64,000 bases of DNA from Erythrobacter sp. SDW2 (GCF_021431965.1 NZ_CP090370.1:744001-808000); one strand, 5' to 3'. Shown: positions 14,665 through 24,536, counted from the stretch's first letter. The notes: a model not told the origin generated them from the sequence alone. Program-made: numbers and translations.

Positions 14665-16827
14665 ATGATCCGTTTGCTTGCCAGCCCACTCGCGCTTGCC
14701 GCCAGTCTTGCCTTGCTGCCGGTGGCCGCTACCGCCGAGACCACAGTTGAGGAATCCACCCAAGTGACCGCACCCACCAGCCCGCCCAAGGCGGAGAAGC
14801 GCGAATACAGCTACACCCGCCACGGGATCACCATCGAAGACCCGTATTTCTGGCTCAAGGACCAGTCCTATCCGGTGGTCGATGACAAGGATGTGCTGGA
14901 CTACGTCAAGGCCGAGAACGCCTGGTTCGAAGCATCGATGGAGCCGCAGAAGGCGCTGGTCGAAACCCTGTTCGAGGAAATGAAGGGGCGGATCAAGGAA
15001 GACGACAGCTCGGTCCCGCAGAAGGACGGCGACTATGTCTACTGGTCCAAGTTCGACGAGGGGCAGGAATACCGGAAGCATTACCGCCGCCCGGTGGCAG
15101 GCGGCGAGGACCAGCTGATCCTCGACGAGAACCAGCTGGCCGAAGGGCTGGAATACTTCCGTCTCGGCGCCGCCTCGATCAGCCAGAACGGGCGCTATCT
15201 CGCCTATTCGACCGACACCAACGGATCGGAACGCTACACCGCCCGGATCAAGGATCTCGAGACCGGCAAATTGCTGCCCGACGAGCTCACCAATCTGCGC
15301 GGCGGGCTGACCTGGGTCGCGAACGATACCGCGCTGGTCTACGGCCCCTCGACCGAGGAATGGCGCACGCTCGAGGCCAAGCTGCACGTGATCGGCACCC
15401 CGGTCGACAGCGATGTCACGCTATACAAGGAAGAGGACCAGAGCTTTTCGGTTGGCACCGGCCTGACCGCGCAGGAAGACTGGCTGGTGATCGCCACCGG
15501 GGACAACGAGACCAGCGAAGTGCGGCTGGTGCGCGCCGACAACCCGACCGGCGCGCAGATCCTCGTCAAGCCGCGCCGCAAGGGTGTGGAATATGATGTT
15601 GACGTGCGGGACGGTAAGCTTTTCGTCCATACCAATGACGATCACATCAACTTCCGCCTGGCCACCGCCTCGCTCGACACGCCGGACGTGTGGCAGACGC
15701 TGATCGCCGGATCGGACGAATTCTATCTCCAGGGATTCTCGCTGTTCAAGGACTTCTACGTCACCGAAGGACGGCTCGACGGCTTGGACCAGATCCAGCT
15801 GCGCTCCTACGATGACGCCGGCCGGATCACCCCGATCGCTTTCCCCGAGGCGAGCTATACCACCGGGCTCTCCAACAATCCCGAGTATGACGTGAGCAAG
15901 TTGCGGCTGGCCTATGAAAGCATGGTCACGCCGGACTCGGTCTATGACTATGATGTGCGCACGGGCAAGCTGGAGCTGCTCAAGCAGCAGGAAATCCCCA
16001 GCGGCTACGACGCCTCGCTCTACACGACCGAACGCGTGATGATCACCGCCCGTGACGGGACCCAGGTGCCCGTGAGCATCCTGATGCGCAAGGACCGGCC
16101 AGCGGGTGCGGGCCCGCTGCACCTCTATGCCTATGGGGCCTATGGCTATGCCGTGCCGCCGGGCTTCTCGACTTCGCGGCTCAGCCTGGTCGATCGCGGC
16201 ATGGCCTATGCTATCGCCCATATCCGCGGCGGTGATGATCTGGGGCGGCGCTGGTATCTGCAGGGCAAGCTCAACGAGCGCTGGAACACCTTCAACGACT
16301 TCGTCGATGTGGCCAAGGGTCTGATCGACAAGGGTTATACCGAGAAGGGCCGGATCACCGCCAGCGGCGGCTCGGCCGGCGGCGAGCTGATGGGTGTGGT
16401 CGTCAACACCGACCCCGAGCTGTGGGGCGCGGTGGTGGCGCATGTGCCCTTCGTCGATGTGCTGAACACCATGCAGGACGAAAGCCTGCCACTGACCCCG
16501 GGCGAATGGCAGGAATGGGGTAACCCCATCACCAGCAAGCAGTCCTTCGCCTATTTGCTGAGCTACTCGCCTTACGATCAGGTGGTGGCGCAGGACTATC
16601 CGCCCATGCTCGTCACCGCCGGGCTCAACGATCCGCGCGTGACCTATTGGGAACCGGCCAAATGGGTCGCCAAGCTGCGCGAGGTGAAGACAGACGACAA
16701 CGTGCTGCTGATGAAGACCAACATGGGCGCCGGGCATGGCGGCAAGTCGGGCCGCTATGCTTCGCTCTACGAAACGGCGGAGGAGTTCGCCTTCATCCTG
16801 TGGCAGCTGGGTTTGGTCGAGGAGTGA
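14665..16827 (+). CDS. ptrB: Oligopeptidase B-like S9A serine peptidase
   Basis: The 720-residue protein has a signal peptide, a seven-bladed propeller starting at REYSYTRHGITIEDPYFWLK, and a C-terminal alpha/beta-hydrolase domain. The catalytic triad is Ser570 in ASGGSAGGELMG, Asp656 in GLNDPRVTYWEP and His691 in GAGHGGKSGRY. This is the oligopeptidase B/protease II signature; these enzymes cut short peptides after Arg or Lys. The signal peptide suggests a periplasmic enzyme, unlike the cytoplasmic E. coli protein, and is common in sphingomonads. The thioesterase gene follows with a four-base overlap. Confidence 0.9.
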   Translation: MIRLLASPLALAASLALLPVAATAETTVEESTQVTAPTSPPKAEKREYSYTRHGITIEDPYFWLKDQSYPVVDDKDVLDYVKAENAWFEASMEPQKALVETLFEEMKGRIKEDDSSVPQKDGDYVYWSKFDEGQEYRKHYRRPVAGGEDQLILDENQLAEGLEYFRLGAASISQNGRYLAYSTDTNGSERYTARIKDLETGKLLPDELTNLRGGLTWVANDTALVYGPSTEEWRTLEAKLHVIGTPVDSDVTLYKEEDQSFSVGTGLTAQEDWLVIATGDNETSEVRLVRADNPTGAQILVKPRRKGVEYDVDVRDGKLFVHTNDDHINFRLATASLDTPDVWQTLIAGSDEFYLQGFSLFKDFYVTEGRLDGLDQIQLRSYDDAGRITPIAFPEASYTTGLSNNPEYDVSKLRLAYESMVTPDSVYDYDVRTGKLELLKQQEIPSGYDASLYTTERVMITARDGTQVPVSILMRKDRPAGAGPLHLYAYGAYGYAVPPGFSTSRLSLVDRGMAYAIAHIRGGDDLGRRWYLQGKLNERWNTFNDFVDVAKGLIDKGYTEKGRITASGGSAGGELMGVVVNTDPELWGAVVAHVPFVDVLNTMQDESLPLTPGEWQEWGNPITSKQSFAYLLSYSPYDQVVAQDYPPMLVTAGLNDPRVTYWEPAKWVAKLREVKTDDNVLLMKTNMGAGHGGKSGRYASLYETAEEFAFILWQLGLVEE

Positions 16828-17225
16828 CGGAGCCCTTCCGCAGGACTTTCACTGCCGTGCCCAGACACATCGATGTCTTGGGCCACGTCAACAATGCGGT
16901 GTGGGTGGAGTGGGTGCAGGACATGGCAACCGCGCATTGGGATGCCGTGGCCGCCCCTGAGCACGCGCGCGACTACATCTGGCTCGTGGTCCGGCACGAG
17001 ATCGATTATCGCGGCAATATCGGTGAGGGCGAGACCGTGACGGGGGAAACCTGGATTCCGGGTGACCCACAGGGAGCTACCTCGGCGCGGCGGGTCGATT
17101 TCCGCAATGCGCAGGGCAAGGTGATCGTCTCCGCGCTCACCACCTGGGCTATGCTCGACCGTGAGACGAAACGGCCGGCGCGTGTGCGGCCGGAAGTGGT
17201 CGCACCGTTCCGGCTCGACGCTTGA
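16824..17225 (+). CDS. Acyl-CoA thioesterase, YbgC/4-hydroxybenzoyl-CoA type
   Basis: The 133-residue hot-dog protein starts at a GTG that overlaps the oligopeptidase stop (GTGA). The segment RHIDVLGHVNNAVWVEWVQD holds the catalytic Asp17 and is the hallmark of the YbgC/FadM group. It hydrolyses acyl-CoA or acyl-ACP thioesters in the cytoplasm; chain length is not predictable. Coupling to a secreted peptidase looks like packing rather than shared function. Confidence 0.82.
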   Translation: MTEPFRRTFTAVPRHIDVLGHVNNAVWVEWVQDMATAHWDAVAAPEHARDYIWLVVRHEIDYRGNIGEGETVTGETWIPGDPQGATSARRVDFRNAQGKVIVSALTTWAMLDRETKRPARVRPEVVAPFRLDA

Positions 17226-17228
17226 AAC

Positions 17229-18965
17229 CTAGGCCGCTGCGCGCCGGTCCGAGGAACGGCGGCGGAACGAACGCACGCGCTCGCTGACCATGCGGTTGCG
17301 GCCGGTTTCCTTGGCTTCATAGAGCAGCCGGTCGGCATGGCGGTAGATGTCTGCAAAGCCCGAGTTGGGCAGTGCACCCTGAGGGACAACAACCAGGCCG
17401 ATGCTGGCGGTTACCATGTGATCAAGCCCGTCGACCTCGCGCGCGATCCGGACAGGAATCGACTGTCTTACGGCCTCCGCCCGCGCTTCGCTCTGATCTC
17501 CCTTCATCAGCAGCAGGAACTCCTCGCCGCCAAAGCGGAAAGCGAGGCATTGGGGGCATTGCGAAAGAATGGAAGCCACCGTCCGGAGCACGGCATCGCC
17601 GGTGTCATGCCCGTGGGTGTCGTTGACGCGCTTGAAGTGATCGAGATCGACCACGGCGAAAGTGTCGTAACCCTCCGCGCGCAGCTCGTCGAAGCGGGCA
17701 TCGATGGCGCGACGGTTGAGAAGTCCGGTCAGCGGGTCACTGTTCGAGAGTTCATCGAGCTCCGACACTTCGGCGCGGGCCACATCGCGTTCGCGCTTCA
17801 ACGTCATGAAACGGTCGCCCACGCCCATGGCGGTGGCGATCATTTCGGTCAGCATGCCGATGTAGAACGCCGTCAACATATCGTCAGGACGCACGCCAGG
17901 CATGAAATTGGTCACGATCCCGCCCCAGCTGGAGGTCATCAGCGGAAGCCAGCCGATGAAGACATAGAGGCCCGCCCGGCTGCGCCGCCAGGCTGCTTGC
18001 AGGATCACGAAGGTCAACATCAGATAGGGCACCATGACCCCGATCATGTGGAGCGTGGTGCTGACATCGCGCAGCGCCGGGATCGACAGGGCATGGAGGC
18101 CGGTCAGGATAATCGAGCCGACCGCGATCCAGGGGATCGCCCGCAGCGCCCAGCCCGATAGCTTGCCCGGCTCGATAAAGGACCGCATGAACATCATTGC
18201 CGACCCGATCGAAACGGTCAGCCCCATGATCAGCAGGACGCGCCATGTCTCGATACTGATGTCGAACAGGGCATTGATGATCCCCGAACGCACCGACAAC
18301 AGCAGGCCGAAGCTGGCCGCCATGGCAATGTGCCAGGCGAGGAATGTCTCGCGCAGCACCCTGTAGAAGGTGATGTCGAAGACGATCGGCAGCAGCACCA
18401 TGCCGAGCAGGATGGCGATCAGGAGGAGGCCGTGCTGGACAGCGGGATCCTGTGAAGGATCGCTGTCCTGCAATTGGGAGTTGATCACCAACGGAGCGTG
18501 GCTGGGTCGGTCGATGATGACGACGTACTGGCCGCTCGCCTGTCTGGTCGAAGGCAACCGGGCGATGATACTCGGCTCTGTCGGCATACCTTTGACGTCG
18601 TCGGTCGATAGGCTTCGCACTTGCCAATTGCCACCACCTTCGCCGACAGCCAGAGTGAGCGATGCGAACTCCCCCAGGCGCGAAACGAAGTACCGGGGCT
18701 GCTCCGCGCCAGCCGCGATCGAAAACCGTACCAGGACGCGCTCGGCCTCGGCATTTACGGTCAGCTGCTTGAGCCTCCCCGGATCATCGGTGCAGTGCCA
18801 GTCGATCGGTCCGGCTAGCAAGGTTCGGATGGGGATTTGTGGCTCGGCGTTGGCGAGACAGGTGGGATATCGCGGGCCGTCACTCTGGGCCTGCAACGGT
18901 TGTACCGCGCAGATTGCCAGCAGGCACGCCAGCACAAATTGAAAGGAACGGACCCACCCGACCAT
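17229..18965 (-). CDS. Diguanylate cyclase with 7TMR-DISM-like sensor
   Basis: The 578-residue protein has a signal peptide, a periplasmic sensor domain of about 150 residues, seven predicted membrane helices (about residues 190-385), a short coiled coil and a GGDEF domain. The active loop is GGEEF (479-483), so cyclic-di-GMP synthesis is likely. The residues before it read CPQCLAFRF, so the inhibitory RxxD I-site is absent. The tail is basic (VRSFRRRSSDRRAAA). The layout matches 7TMR-DISM receptors, which couple an outside ligand to a cytoplasmic output. No phosphodiesterase is nearby. Confidence 0.85.
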   Translation of the reverse strand: MVGWVRSFQFVLACLLAICAVQPLQAQSDGPRYPTCLANAEPQIPIRTLLAGPIDWHCTDDPGRLKQLTVNAEAERVLVRFSIAAGAEQPRYFVSRLGEFASLTLAVGEGGGNWQVRSLSTDDVKGMPTEPSIIARLPSTRQASGQYVVIIDRPSHAPLVINSQLQDSDPSQDPAVQHGLLLIAILLGMVLLPIVFDITFYRVLRETFLAWHIAMAASFGLLLSVRSGIINALFDISIETWRVLLIMGLTVSIGSAMMFMRSFIEPGKLSGWALRAIPWIAVGSIILTGLHALSIPALRDVSTTLHMIGVMVPYLMLTFVILQAAWRRSRAGLYVFIGWLPLMTSSWGGIVTNFMPGVRPDDMLTAFYIGMLTEMIATAMGVGDRFMTLKRERDVARAEVSELDELSNSDPLTGLLNRRAIDARFDELRAEGYDTFAVVDLDHFKRVNDTHGHDTGDAVLRTVASILSQCPQCLAFRFGGEEFLLLMKGDQSEARAEAVRQSIPVRIAREVDGLDHMVTASIGLVVVPQGALPNSGFADIYRHADRLLYEAKETGRNRMVSERVRSFRRRSSDRRAAA

Positions 18966-19035
18966 GGCTCCGGGCGCTAGCCGGAAGGTCTTAGTATCCC
19001 CTTAAAATCGGCGGAAAATGCGTGCCGGCGCAGCG

Positions 19036-20151
19036 CTATCTGAGTGCATCCGCAACCGCCAGGTATTCGTAACCAAGCTCTTCGGCCACTGCCTTGTAGG
19101 TCACCTTGCCGGCATGAACATTGAGTCCCTCGGCCAGGTGCGGATTGGCCCGCATGGCCTCCTTCCAGCCCAACTCTGCCATGCGCAGCGCGTGCGGCAG
19201 GGTCACGTTGTTGAGCGCATAGGTGCTGGTGCGCGCCACCGCGCCGGGCATGTTGGCGACGCAGTAATGCACGATATCGTCAACCACATAGGTCGGCTCG
19301 GCATGGGTGGTAGGCTTCGAGGTTTCGAAGCAACCGCCCTGGTCGATCGCGACATCGACCAGCACCGCGCCGGGCTTCATGCAGCCAAGCATTTCGCGGG
19401 TGACCAGCTTGGGCGCGGCGGCACCCGGGATCAGCACGGCGCCGATCACCAGTTCGGCCTCGCACAGCATCTGCTCGATGTTCGCCTGGTTGGAGAAGCG
19501 GGTCTTGGCGCGGCTTTCGAAATGGGTTCCGAGCCGTTCGAGCACTTCGGGATCGCGGTCGAGAATGGTGACATCGGCGCCGAGGCCAACCGCCATCTGG
19601 GCCGCGTTGAAGCCGACCACGCCGCCGCCGATGACCATCACCCGGCCCGGCAGCACGCCCGGCACGCCGCCCAGCAGCACGCCGCGCCCGCCGTGGGCTT
19701 TCTCCAGTGCGGTCGCCCCGGCCTGGATGCTCATGCGTCCCGCGACCTGGCTCATCGGCTTGAGCAGCGGCAAGGTGCCGCCCGGCCCGGTGACGGTTTC
19801 ATAGGCGACTGCGGTCACGCCCGACTTGACGAGGTCGGCGGTCTGCTCGGGATCGGGGGCGAGATGGAGATAGGTGTAGAGGATCTGCCCTTCGCGCAGC
19901 TTGGCCCGCTCGACGGCTTGCGGCTCCTTGACCTTCACCACCATCTCGCATTCGGCAAAGATCGGATCCGGGCCATCGACGATGCTCGCTCCGGCGGTCT
20001 GGTACTGCGCATCGGTTGCGCCGATGCCTGCCCCGGCACCGCTCTCGATCCAGACGTCGTGACCGCGCAGCACCAGCTCGCGCACACTTTCAGGGGTCAG
20101 CCCGACGCGGTATTCGTGGTTCTTGATTTCCTTGGGGCAGCCGATGCGCAT
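19036..20151 (-). CDS. ald: Alanine dehydrogenase
   Basis: The 371-residue enzyme converts L-alanine and NAD+ to pyruvate, ammonia and NADH. The start [20 protein letters not shown] is diagnostic for the family. Lys75 (VKVKEPQ) and His96 (YTYLHLAPD) are the substrate-binding residues, and [10 protein letters not shown] is the nucleotide-binding loop. The length is exactly that of the family. AAGGAG lies seven bases upstream of the ATG. It is monocistronic and divergent from the phosphate porin. Confidence 0.95.
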   Translation of the reverse strand: MRIGCPKEIKNHEYRVGLTPESVRELVLRGHDVWIESGAGAGIGATDAQYQTAGASIVDGPDPIFAECEMVVKVKEPQAVERAKLREGQILYTYLHLAPDPEQTADLVKSGVTAVAYETVTGPGGTLPLLKPMSQVAGRMSIQAGATALEKAHGGRGVLLGGVPGVLPGRVMVIGGGVVGFNAAQMAVGLGADVTILDRDPEVLERLGTHFESRAKTRFSNQANIEQMLCEAELVIGAVLIPGAAAPKLVTREMLGCMKPGAVLVDVAIDQGGCFETSKPTTHAEPTYVVDDIVHYCVANMPGAVARTSTYALNNVTLPHALRMAELGWKEAMRANPHLAEGLNVHAGKVTYKAVAEELGYEYLAVADALR

Positions 20152-20242
20152 GGCGCTTCTCCTTGGGGGTCTGCAATGCCGCGCTCGTTACAGTTGAAAC
20201 CAGTTTGCCGCAAGCGGGCCGTGATGGGGACGCGGCGGGAGA

Positions 20243-20260
20243 TTGTCACACTTCTGCAAT
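20243..20260 (+). promoter_or_regulatory. Candidate PHO box upstream of the phosphate porin
   Basis: TTGTCAC-ACTT-CTGCAAT has the 7-4-7 spacing of a PhoB site, with five of seven matches to CTGTCAT in each half. It lies 60 bases before the porin ATG, in the divergent region with ald. A further lone half-site TTGTCAC occurs at 20307-20313. The identity of the gene supports it. Confidence 0.45.
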
Positions 20261-20320
20261 GCGGCGGTAGTGAAGACGACACAAACGCAACCTAACGGGC
20301 ACTGCATTGTCACAGACGCC

Positions 20321-21730
20321 ATGCAAAGGTCATACTCCGTGAGCCGAATTCTCCTTGCAACCGCCTCGCTGGCAGCGATCTGCACCGCGACCCCGGCGCT
20401 GGCGCAGGACGCCGACACCTCCGCCGTGCTGCAGGAACTTGCCGAAATGCGCGCCAAGATGGACGCGATGGCGAGCCGTATCGAAACCCTCGAAGGCGAA
20501 CTCAAGGCGGCGCGCAGCGAAGCTGCTGCCGCCGCCGAAACCGCGACGATTGCGGCCACGACCGCGACCAAGGCCGAAAGCTCCGCAACCGAAGCCGCGG
20601 CCAAGGCCGGCGGCACGGAGATCTCCTGGAAAGGCGCGCCCGAACTCAAGGGCAAGGGCGGCTGGAGCTTCAAGCCGCGCGGTCGCCTGCAGTATGATGC
20701 GGGCATCGTTGCCGCACCGGATTCGACCGGCCGCAAAGATGGTTTCGGCAATGAACTGCGTCGCGGTCGTCTGGGTGTGCAAGGAGATGTTCCCGGCGGA
20801 TTCGGCTACAAGTTCGAAGTCGATTTCGACGGTAGCGCAGTGGCCATCACCGATGCCATTGTCACATACGGGGATGGCGATCTGGAACTGCAGTTCGGGC
20901 AGCATAACAACTTCCAGGGGCTGGAAGAGCTGACCAGCAGCCTGTTCACCTCGCATCTCGAGCGTGCGGCCTTCACCGACGCCTTCGGCTTCCAGCGCCG
21001 GATCGGTGCCTCGGCCACCTACAACGCAGGCGATTTCCTGATCCAGGGCGGCATTTTTACCGACGCCATCCCCGACCTGCCCAACAGCAATTGGGGGACA
21101 TCGGGCCGCGTGGTCTATGCTCCGAAACTGGGCGATGCGCAGCTCCATTTCGGCGCTTCGGGTCACTATTACGATCTCGGCACGGGGAGCACAGTTCGCT
21201 ATCGGCAGCGTCCTGCCGTCGGGTTCACCGATGAGCGCTTCATCAACACCGGCAGCTTCGGTGCAACAGCCGAAAACGGCCTCGGGCTCGAGGCAGCGTT
21301 CGTCAGCGGCCCTTTCCACGCTGCCGCCGAAGGCTACTGGCAGTCCGCCAACCGACCCGGCGCTCTGGTCGATCCGACTTTCTTCGGCGGCTATGCCGAG
21401 GTCGGCCTGTTTCTGACCAAGGGCGACAGCCGCGGTTACAAGGACGGCAAGTTCGACCGTGTGAAGCCCAGCAAGGAAGTGGGTGAGGGCGGTATCGGCG
21501 CTATCCAGCTCAACCTGCGCTATGACCGGCTCGACCTCACCGATGGCACGATCGTCGGCGGGACCCAGGATGGCCTGCTCGCCTCGCTGATCTGGACTCC
21601 GACCGATTTCACCCGCTTCATGGTCGGCTATGCCCGCCTGATGTACTCCGACGCCTTCTACGCGGCGGCGGGCGGCGACCGTGACTACTCGGTCGATTCG
21701 CTCGGTGTGCGGGCCCAGATCGACTTCTGA
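20321..21730 (+). CDS. Phosphate-selective porin (OprP/OprO family)
   Basis: The 469-residue outer-membrane protein has a signal peptide ending PALAQ, then a heptad-rich segment (VLQELAEMRAKMDAMASRIE and an Ala-rich continuation to about residue 95) that probably forms a trimeric coiled coil in the periplasm. The beta barrel starts at WSFKPRGRLQYDAGI and ends with an aromatic C-terminus (RAQIDF) as needed for insertion by Bam. OprP-type porins take up phosphate or polyphosphate when phosphate is scarce. The frame is open 26 codons further upstream, but that part translates the PHO-box region. It is followed by the PstS-like gene after 84 bases. Confidence 0.88.
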   Translation: MQRSYSVSRILLATASLAAICTATPALAQDADTSAVLQELAEMRAKMDAMASRIETLEGELKAARSEAAAAAETATIAATTATKAESSATEAAAKAGGTEISWKGAPELKGKGGWSFKPRGRLQYDAGIVAAPDSTGRKDGFGNELRRGRLGVQGDVPGGFGYKFEVDFDGSAVAITDAIVTYGDGDLELQFGQHNNFQGLEELTSSLFTSHLERAAFTDAFGFQRRIGASATYNAGDFLIQGGIFTDAIPDLPNSNWGTSGRVVYAPKLGDAQLHFGASGHYYDLGTGSTVRYRQRPAVGFTDERFINTGSFGATAENGLGLEAAFVSGPFHAAAEGYWQSANRPGALVDPTFFGGYAEVGLFLTKGDSRGYKDGKFDRVKPSKEVGEGGIGAIQLNLRYDRLDLTDGTIVGGTQDGLLASLIWTPTDFTRFMVGYARLMYSDAFYAAAGGDRDYSVDSLGVRAQIDF

Positions 21731-21748
21731 TCAACCAACTCTCCCAAG

Positions 21749-21766
21749 CTGTAATCTCACTGTCAC
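21749..21766 (+). promoter_or_regulatory. PHO box upstream of the pstS-like gene
   Basis: CTGTAAT-CTCA-CTGTCAC has two half-sites that each match six of seven consensus bases with the correct four-base spacer. It lies 48 bases before the ATG. This is the best PhoB site in the window. Confidence 0.7.
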
Positions 21767-21814
21767 GCTTGAAACCTAATGGCACCGACAGTTCCCAACC
21801 AAGGACCCTGAACA

Positions 21815-22870
21815 ATGAAACTCATGAAGACCCTTGCTCTCGCTACGGCAGCCAGCCTCGCCCTGACCGCTTGCGGCGGTGCGGGCAGCGGCGGCGGCAC
21901 CCGCGATGCGGTTCGCGCGGTCGGTTCCTCGACCGTGTTTCCCTTCGCCAAGCTGGTTGCGGAAACCTTTGCCCGCAACAACAGCGGCTTCACCTCGCCG
22001 CTGATCGAATCCACCGGCACTGGCGGCGGCATCGAGCTGTTCTGCAAGGGTGAAGGGGCCGATACGCCTGACATGGCTCATGCCTCGCGCCGCATGAAGC
22101 CAGCCGAATTCGACACCTGCGCTGCCAATGGCGTCAACGACATCCTCGAAATCCAGGTCGGCCTCGACGGCATCGCCTTTGCCAGCGCCAAGGGCGGGAT
22201 CACCATGAACCTGACCCCGGACATCGTTTATCGCGCGATTGCCGCCAACCCCTATGGCAAGGAACAGACCGCCCAGAAGTGGTCGGACGTCGATCCGTCG
22301 CTGCCCGACCTGCCGATCCTGGTCTACGGCCCGCCTTCGACCTCGGGCACCCGCGACGCGCTCAAGGAACTGGTCCTTGAAGCCGCCTGCAAGACCAACC
22401 CGGAAATGGAAGCCCTGAAAGAGAAGGACGAGGACGCTTACAAGGCGACCTGCACCGACGTCCGTTCGGACGGCAAGTATGTCGACCAGGGCGAGCAGGA
22501 CAACCTCATCGTCCAGAAGATCGAAGGCAACAAGGACGCCGTCGGCATCTTCGGCTACTCCTATCTCGAAGAGAACCTGTCGAAGCTGCAGGGGCTGACC
22601 ATGAACGGCGTCGAGCCGACCTACGAGAATATCTCGAGCTTCGAATATCCGGGTGCCCGCCCGCTGTTCGTCTACGTCAAGAAGAACCATGTCGGTGCCA
22701 TCCCGGGCCTCGCCGAATACCTCAAGCAATGGACGCTGATGTGGGGCAAGGACGGCGAGCTGGCCAAGGTCGGCTTCGTCGCTTCGCCCGAAGCCGAGCA
22801 GGCTGCCAATGCCGCCAAGGCGACCGGCCTCGAGCCGCTGCTGACCAAGGCCGACCTCGAAAAGAAGTAA
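21815..22870 (+). CDS. Phosphate-binding PstS-like lipoprotein
   Basis: The 351-residue protein has a lipoprotein signal ending LTAC (Cys20). The phosphate-binding fold starts at RAVGSSTVFPFAKLVAE, then STGTGGGIELFC and, in the second lobe, GPPSTSGTRDALKELVLE. The Thr/Ser/Gly-rich loops are the phosphate ligands of PstS. It delivers phosphate to an ABC importer, but pstC, pstA and pstB are not adjacent, so the permease must be encoded elsewhere or another binding protein serves it. It lies behind a PHO box and ends in a clear terminator. Confidence 0.88.
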   Translation: MKLMKTLALATAASLALTACGGAGSGGGTRDAVRAVGSSTVFPFAKLVAETFARNNSGFTSPLIESTGTGGGIELFCKGEGADTPDMAHASRRMKPAEFDTCAANGVNDILEIQVGLDGIAFASAKGGITMNLTPDIVYRAIAANPYGKEQTAQKWSDVDPSLPDLPILVYGPPSTSGTRDALKELVLEAACKTNPEMEALKEKDEDAYKATCTDVRSDGKYVDQGEQDNLIVQKIEGNKDAVGIFGYSYLEENLSKLQGLTMNGVEPTYENISSFEYPGARPLFVYVKKNHVGAIPGLAEYLKQWTLMWGKDGELAKVGFVASPEAEQAANAAKATGLEPLLTKADLEKK

Positions 22871-22901
22871 GCCTTACGGCCGCCAAGGCCAGAAATCCGA
22901 A

Positions 22902-22936
22902 GGCCGGGGACCTCAAGGTTCCCGGCCTTTCCTTTT
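22902..22936 (+). terminator. Rho-independent terminator of the pstS-like gene
   Basis: GGCCGGGGACC and GGTTCCCGGCC form an 11-bp stem (one G-U pair) around a TCAA tetraloop, followed by TTTCCTTTT. It lies 31 bases after the stop, just before the stop of the convergent DUF389 gene. Confidence 0.85.
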
Positions 22937-22939
22937 GCC

Positions 22940-24475
22940 CTATCCGGCAGGCATCGATTTCCAGCTGGTGTCGATCCGGTCAGCCGGGCCGTTGTCGCGG
23001 GTCTCGACGGGAATGCCGGCCTTCCTGTAGCGCTCGGCCAACGCTTCGAGCGCCTCCCCGCGTCCGCTGAGAACAATCGGCAGGCCGATCCGGCTCGCTG
23101 CCCACTGGACCAATGCGGCGGCGTTCTTGCCCTGTTCGTCAGGTGCGCCATCGGCAAGGGTGATGTCCGGCAGCTCTGCCATCGGAGGGCGCAGGCGCAC
23201 ATCCCAGCCTTGCATGGACCCGATAGCCCGCTGCTCCAGCATCCGGTAGCCCTGCAAACCCAGCCCCGGCAATGCCCGGGCATTGGCCATGGCCCGGCGA
23301 TTGTCCCGGTCGATGGTGATCTCGCTGGCAGGCACGCCGGCAACGAGCGACAGCCGCTGGGCCAGCCCGGCCACCTGTTCGGCGTTCTTGCGAGCAGCCT
23401 CTTCCTCGCGCGCCCGTTCGAGCTGGGCTTCCTCGGCAGCGCGGGGATCGTTGCTGACCTTGAACTGGTCGATCTCGACCTCGACCGGGCGACCCAGCAA
23501 CCTTTCGAGCCGGCGCGACACGTCAATGTCTGCCTGCCGCGCGAACTGCGGGGTCAGGACCGAGGCCTCAATCCGCAGCGGAGCTGTATCATACTTGATG
23601 TCGAGTTGGTCGATCCGGGCCTCTTCGACAAAGGCTTCATCGATAGTGGCGCGGATCTGGCGCGAGGCGTTGGCCTCCCAGGCGATAGTCCTGAGTGTCA
23701 GGGCCAGCGGCACCGCCAGCAGAATGAAGCTGAAAGCGATGACCACGTCCTGCAGTCGGTTCTGCTTGTCGGTCAGCCGCGAGCGGAAGCCATAGAGCCG
23801 GGCCATGATCGCCGCGGTGAAGGCGATGGTCATGAGGTTAGTGACGAACAGCATCAACGCTCCGCCAAACACCGTCCAGTTGAAGGTAGCGAGGCCGAAA
23901 CCGACCACGGCCAGCGGCGGCATCAAGGCAGTCGCAATGGCGACGCCGACAATGGTGCCCATCTTTCCGCGGATGGTTGCATAACCACCGGCGAGGGCAG
24001 AGAACAACGCCACCAGCAGGTCGAACAGGTTGGGCCTGGTGCGTGCAGCGATTTCCTCGGTCACGGTCTGCAACGGAGAAAGCAGCACGATCAATGCGCA
24101 GAACCCGATTGCCAAGGCCGAGCCGATAGCGAGCGCCTTGAGGCAGCGACGCAGCCACACCACGTCTCCGGTGGCCATGGCGAAGCCCGAGCCGATGATC
24201 GGGCTCATCAGCGGTGACAGGAGCATGGCCCCGATGACCACGGCCGGCGAACTGAGAAGCAGGCCGAGCACCGCGATGCCGGCCGACATCATGGTCATGA
24301 AAATATAGTGCGAGGTGAACATCGTTTCGCCGCGAATGCTTTCGATCACGGCATCCTGGTCGACATCCTCGACCACCGCTTCGCGCCACCAGGTACGGAA
24401 GTGTACCAGCGCCCGAAGCAGGGTGTAGTTGGTGGTCTTGCGTTCTGAGGATGGGGCGGATTCTTGCGTGTTCAT
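22940..24475 (-). CDS. DUF389-family membrane protein
   Basis: The 511-residue protein has a hydrophilic N-terminus, then about eight membrane helices with the DUF389 hallmark GAMLLSPLMSPIIGSGFA, followed by ATALMPPLAVVGFGLA. The last 220 residues are a soluble domain (about 290-511) with repeated charged helices. DUF389 (TIGR00341-like) proteins are of unknown function. An in-frame TTG at 24491-24493 would add six residues, but no start has a good ribosome site. Confidence 0.8.
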   Translation of the reverse strand: MNTQESAPSSERKTTNYTLLRALVHFRTWWREAVVEDVDQDAVIESIRGETMFTSHYIFMTMMSAGIAVLGLLLSSPAVVIGAMLLSPLMSPIIGSGFAMATGDVVWLRRCLKALAIGSALAIGFCALIVLLSPLQTVTEEIAARTRPNLFDLLVALFSALAGGYATIRGKMGTIVGVAIATALMPPLAVVGFGLATFNWTVFGGALMLFVTNLMTIAFTAAIMARLYGFRSRLTDKQNRLQDVVIAFSFILLAVPLALTLRTIAWEANASRQIRATIDEAFVEEARIDQLDIKYDTAPLRIEASVLTPQFARQADIDVSRRLERLLGRPVEVEIDQFKVSNDPRAAEEAQLERAREEEAARKNAEQVAGLAQRLSLVAGVPASEITIDRDNRRAMANARALPGLGLQGYRMLEQRAIGSMQGWDVRLRPPMAELPDITLADGAPDEQGKNAAALVQWAASRIGLPIVLSGRGEALEALAERYRKAGIPVETRDNGPADRIDTSWKSMPAG

Positions 24476-24536
24476 GGCCCGGCTATAATCCAACTTCCCG
24501 CCCGGGCACGTAAATTTCGCTATCCCTCAAATGCAT

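Noticed and set aside
24484-24489. Perfect TATAAT on the plus strand
   Set aside because: No -35 at 16 to 18 bases upstream and no rightward gene follows; it lies in the leader of the leftward DUF389 gene.
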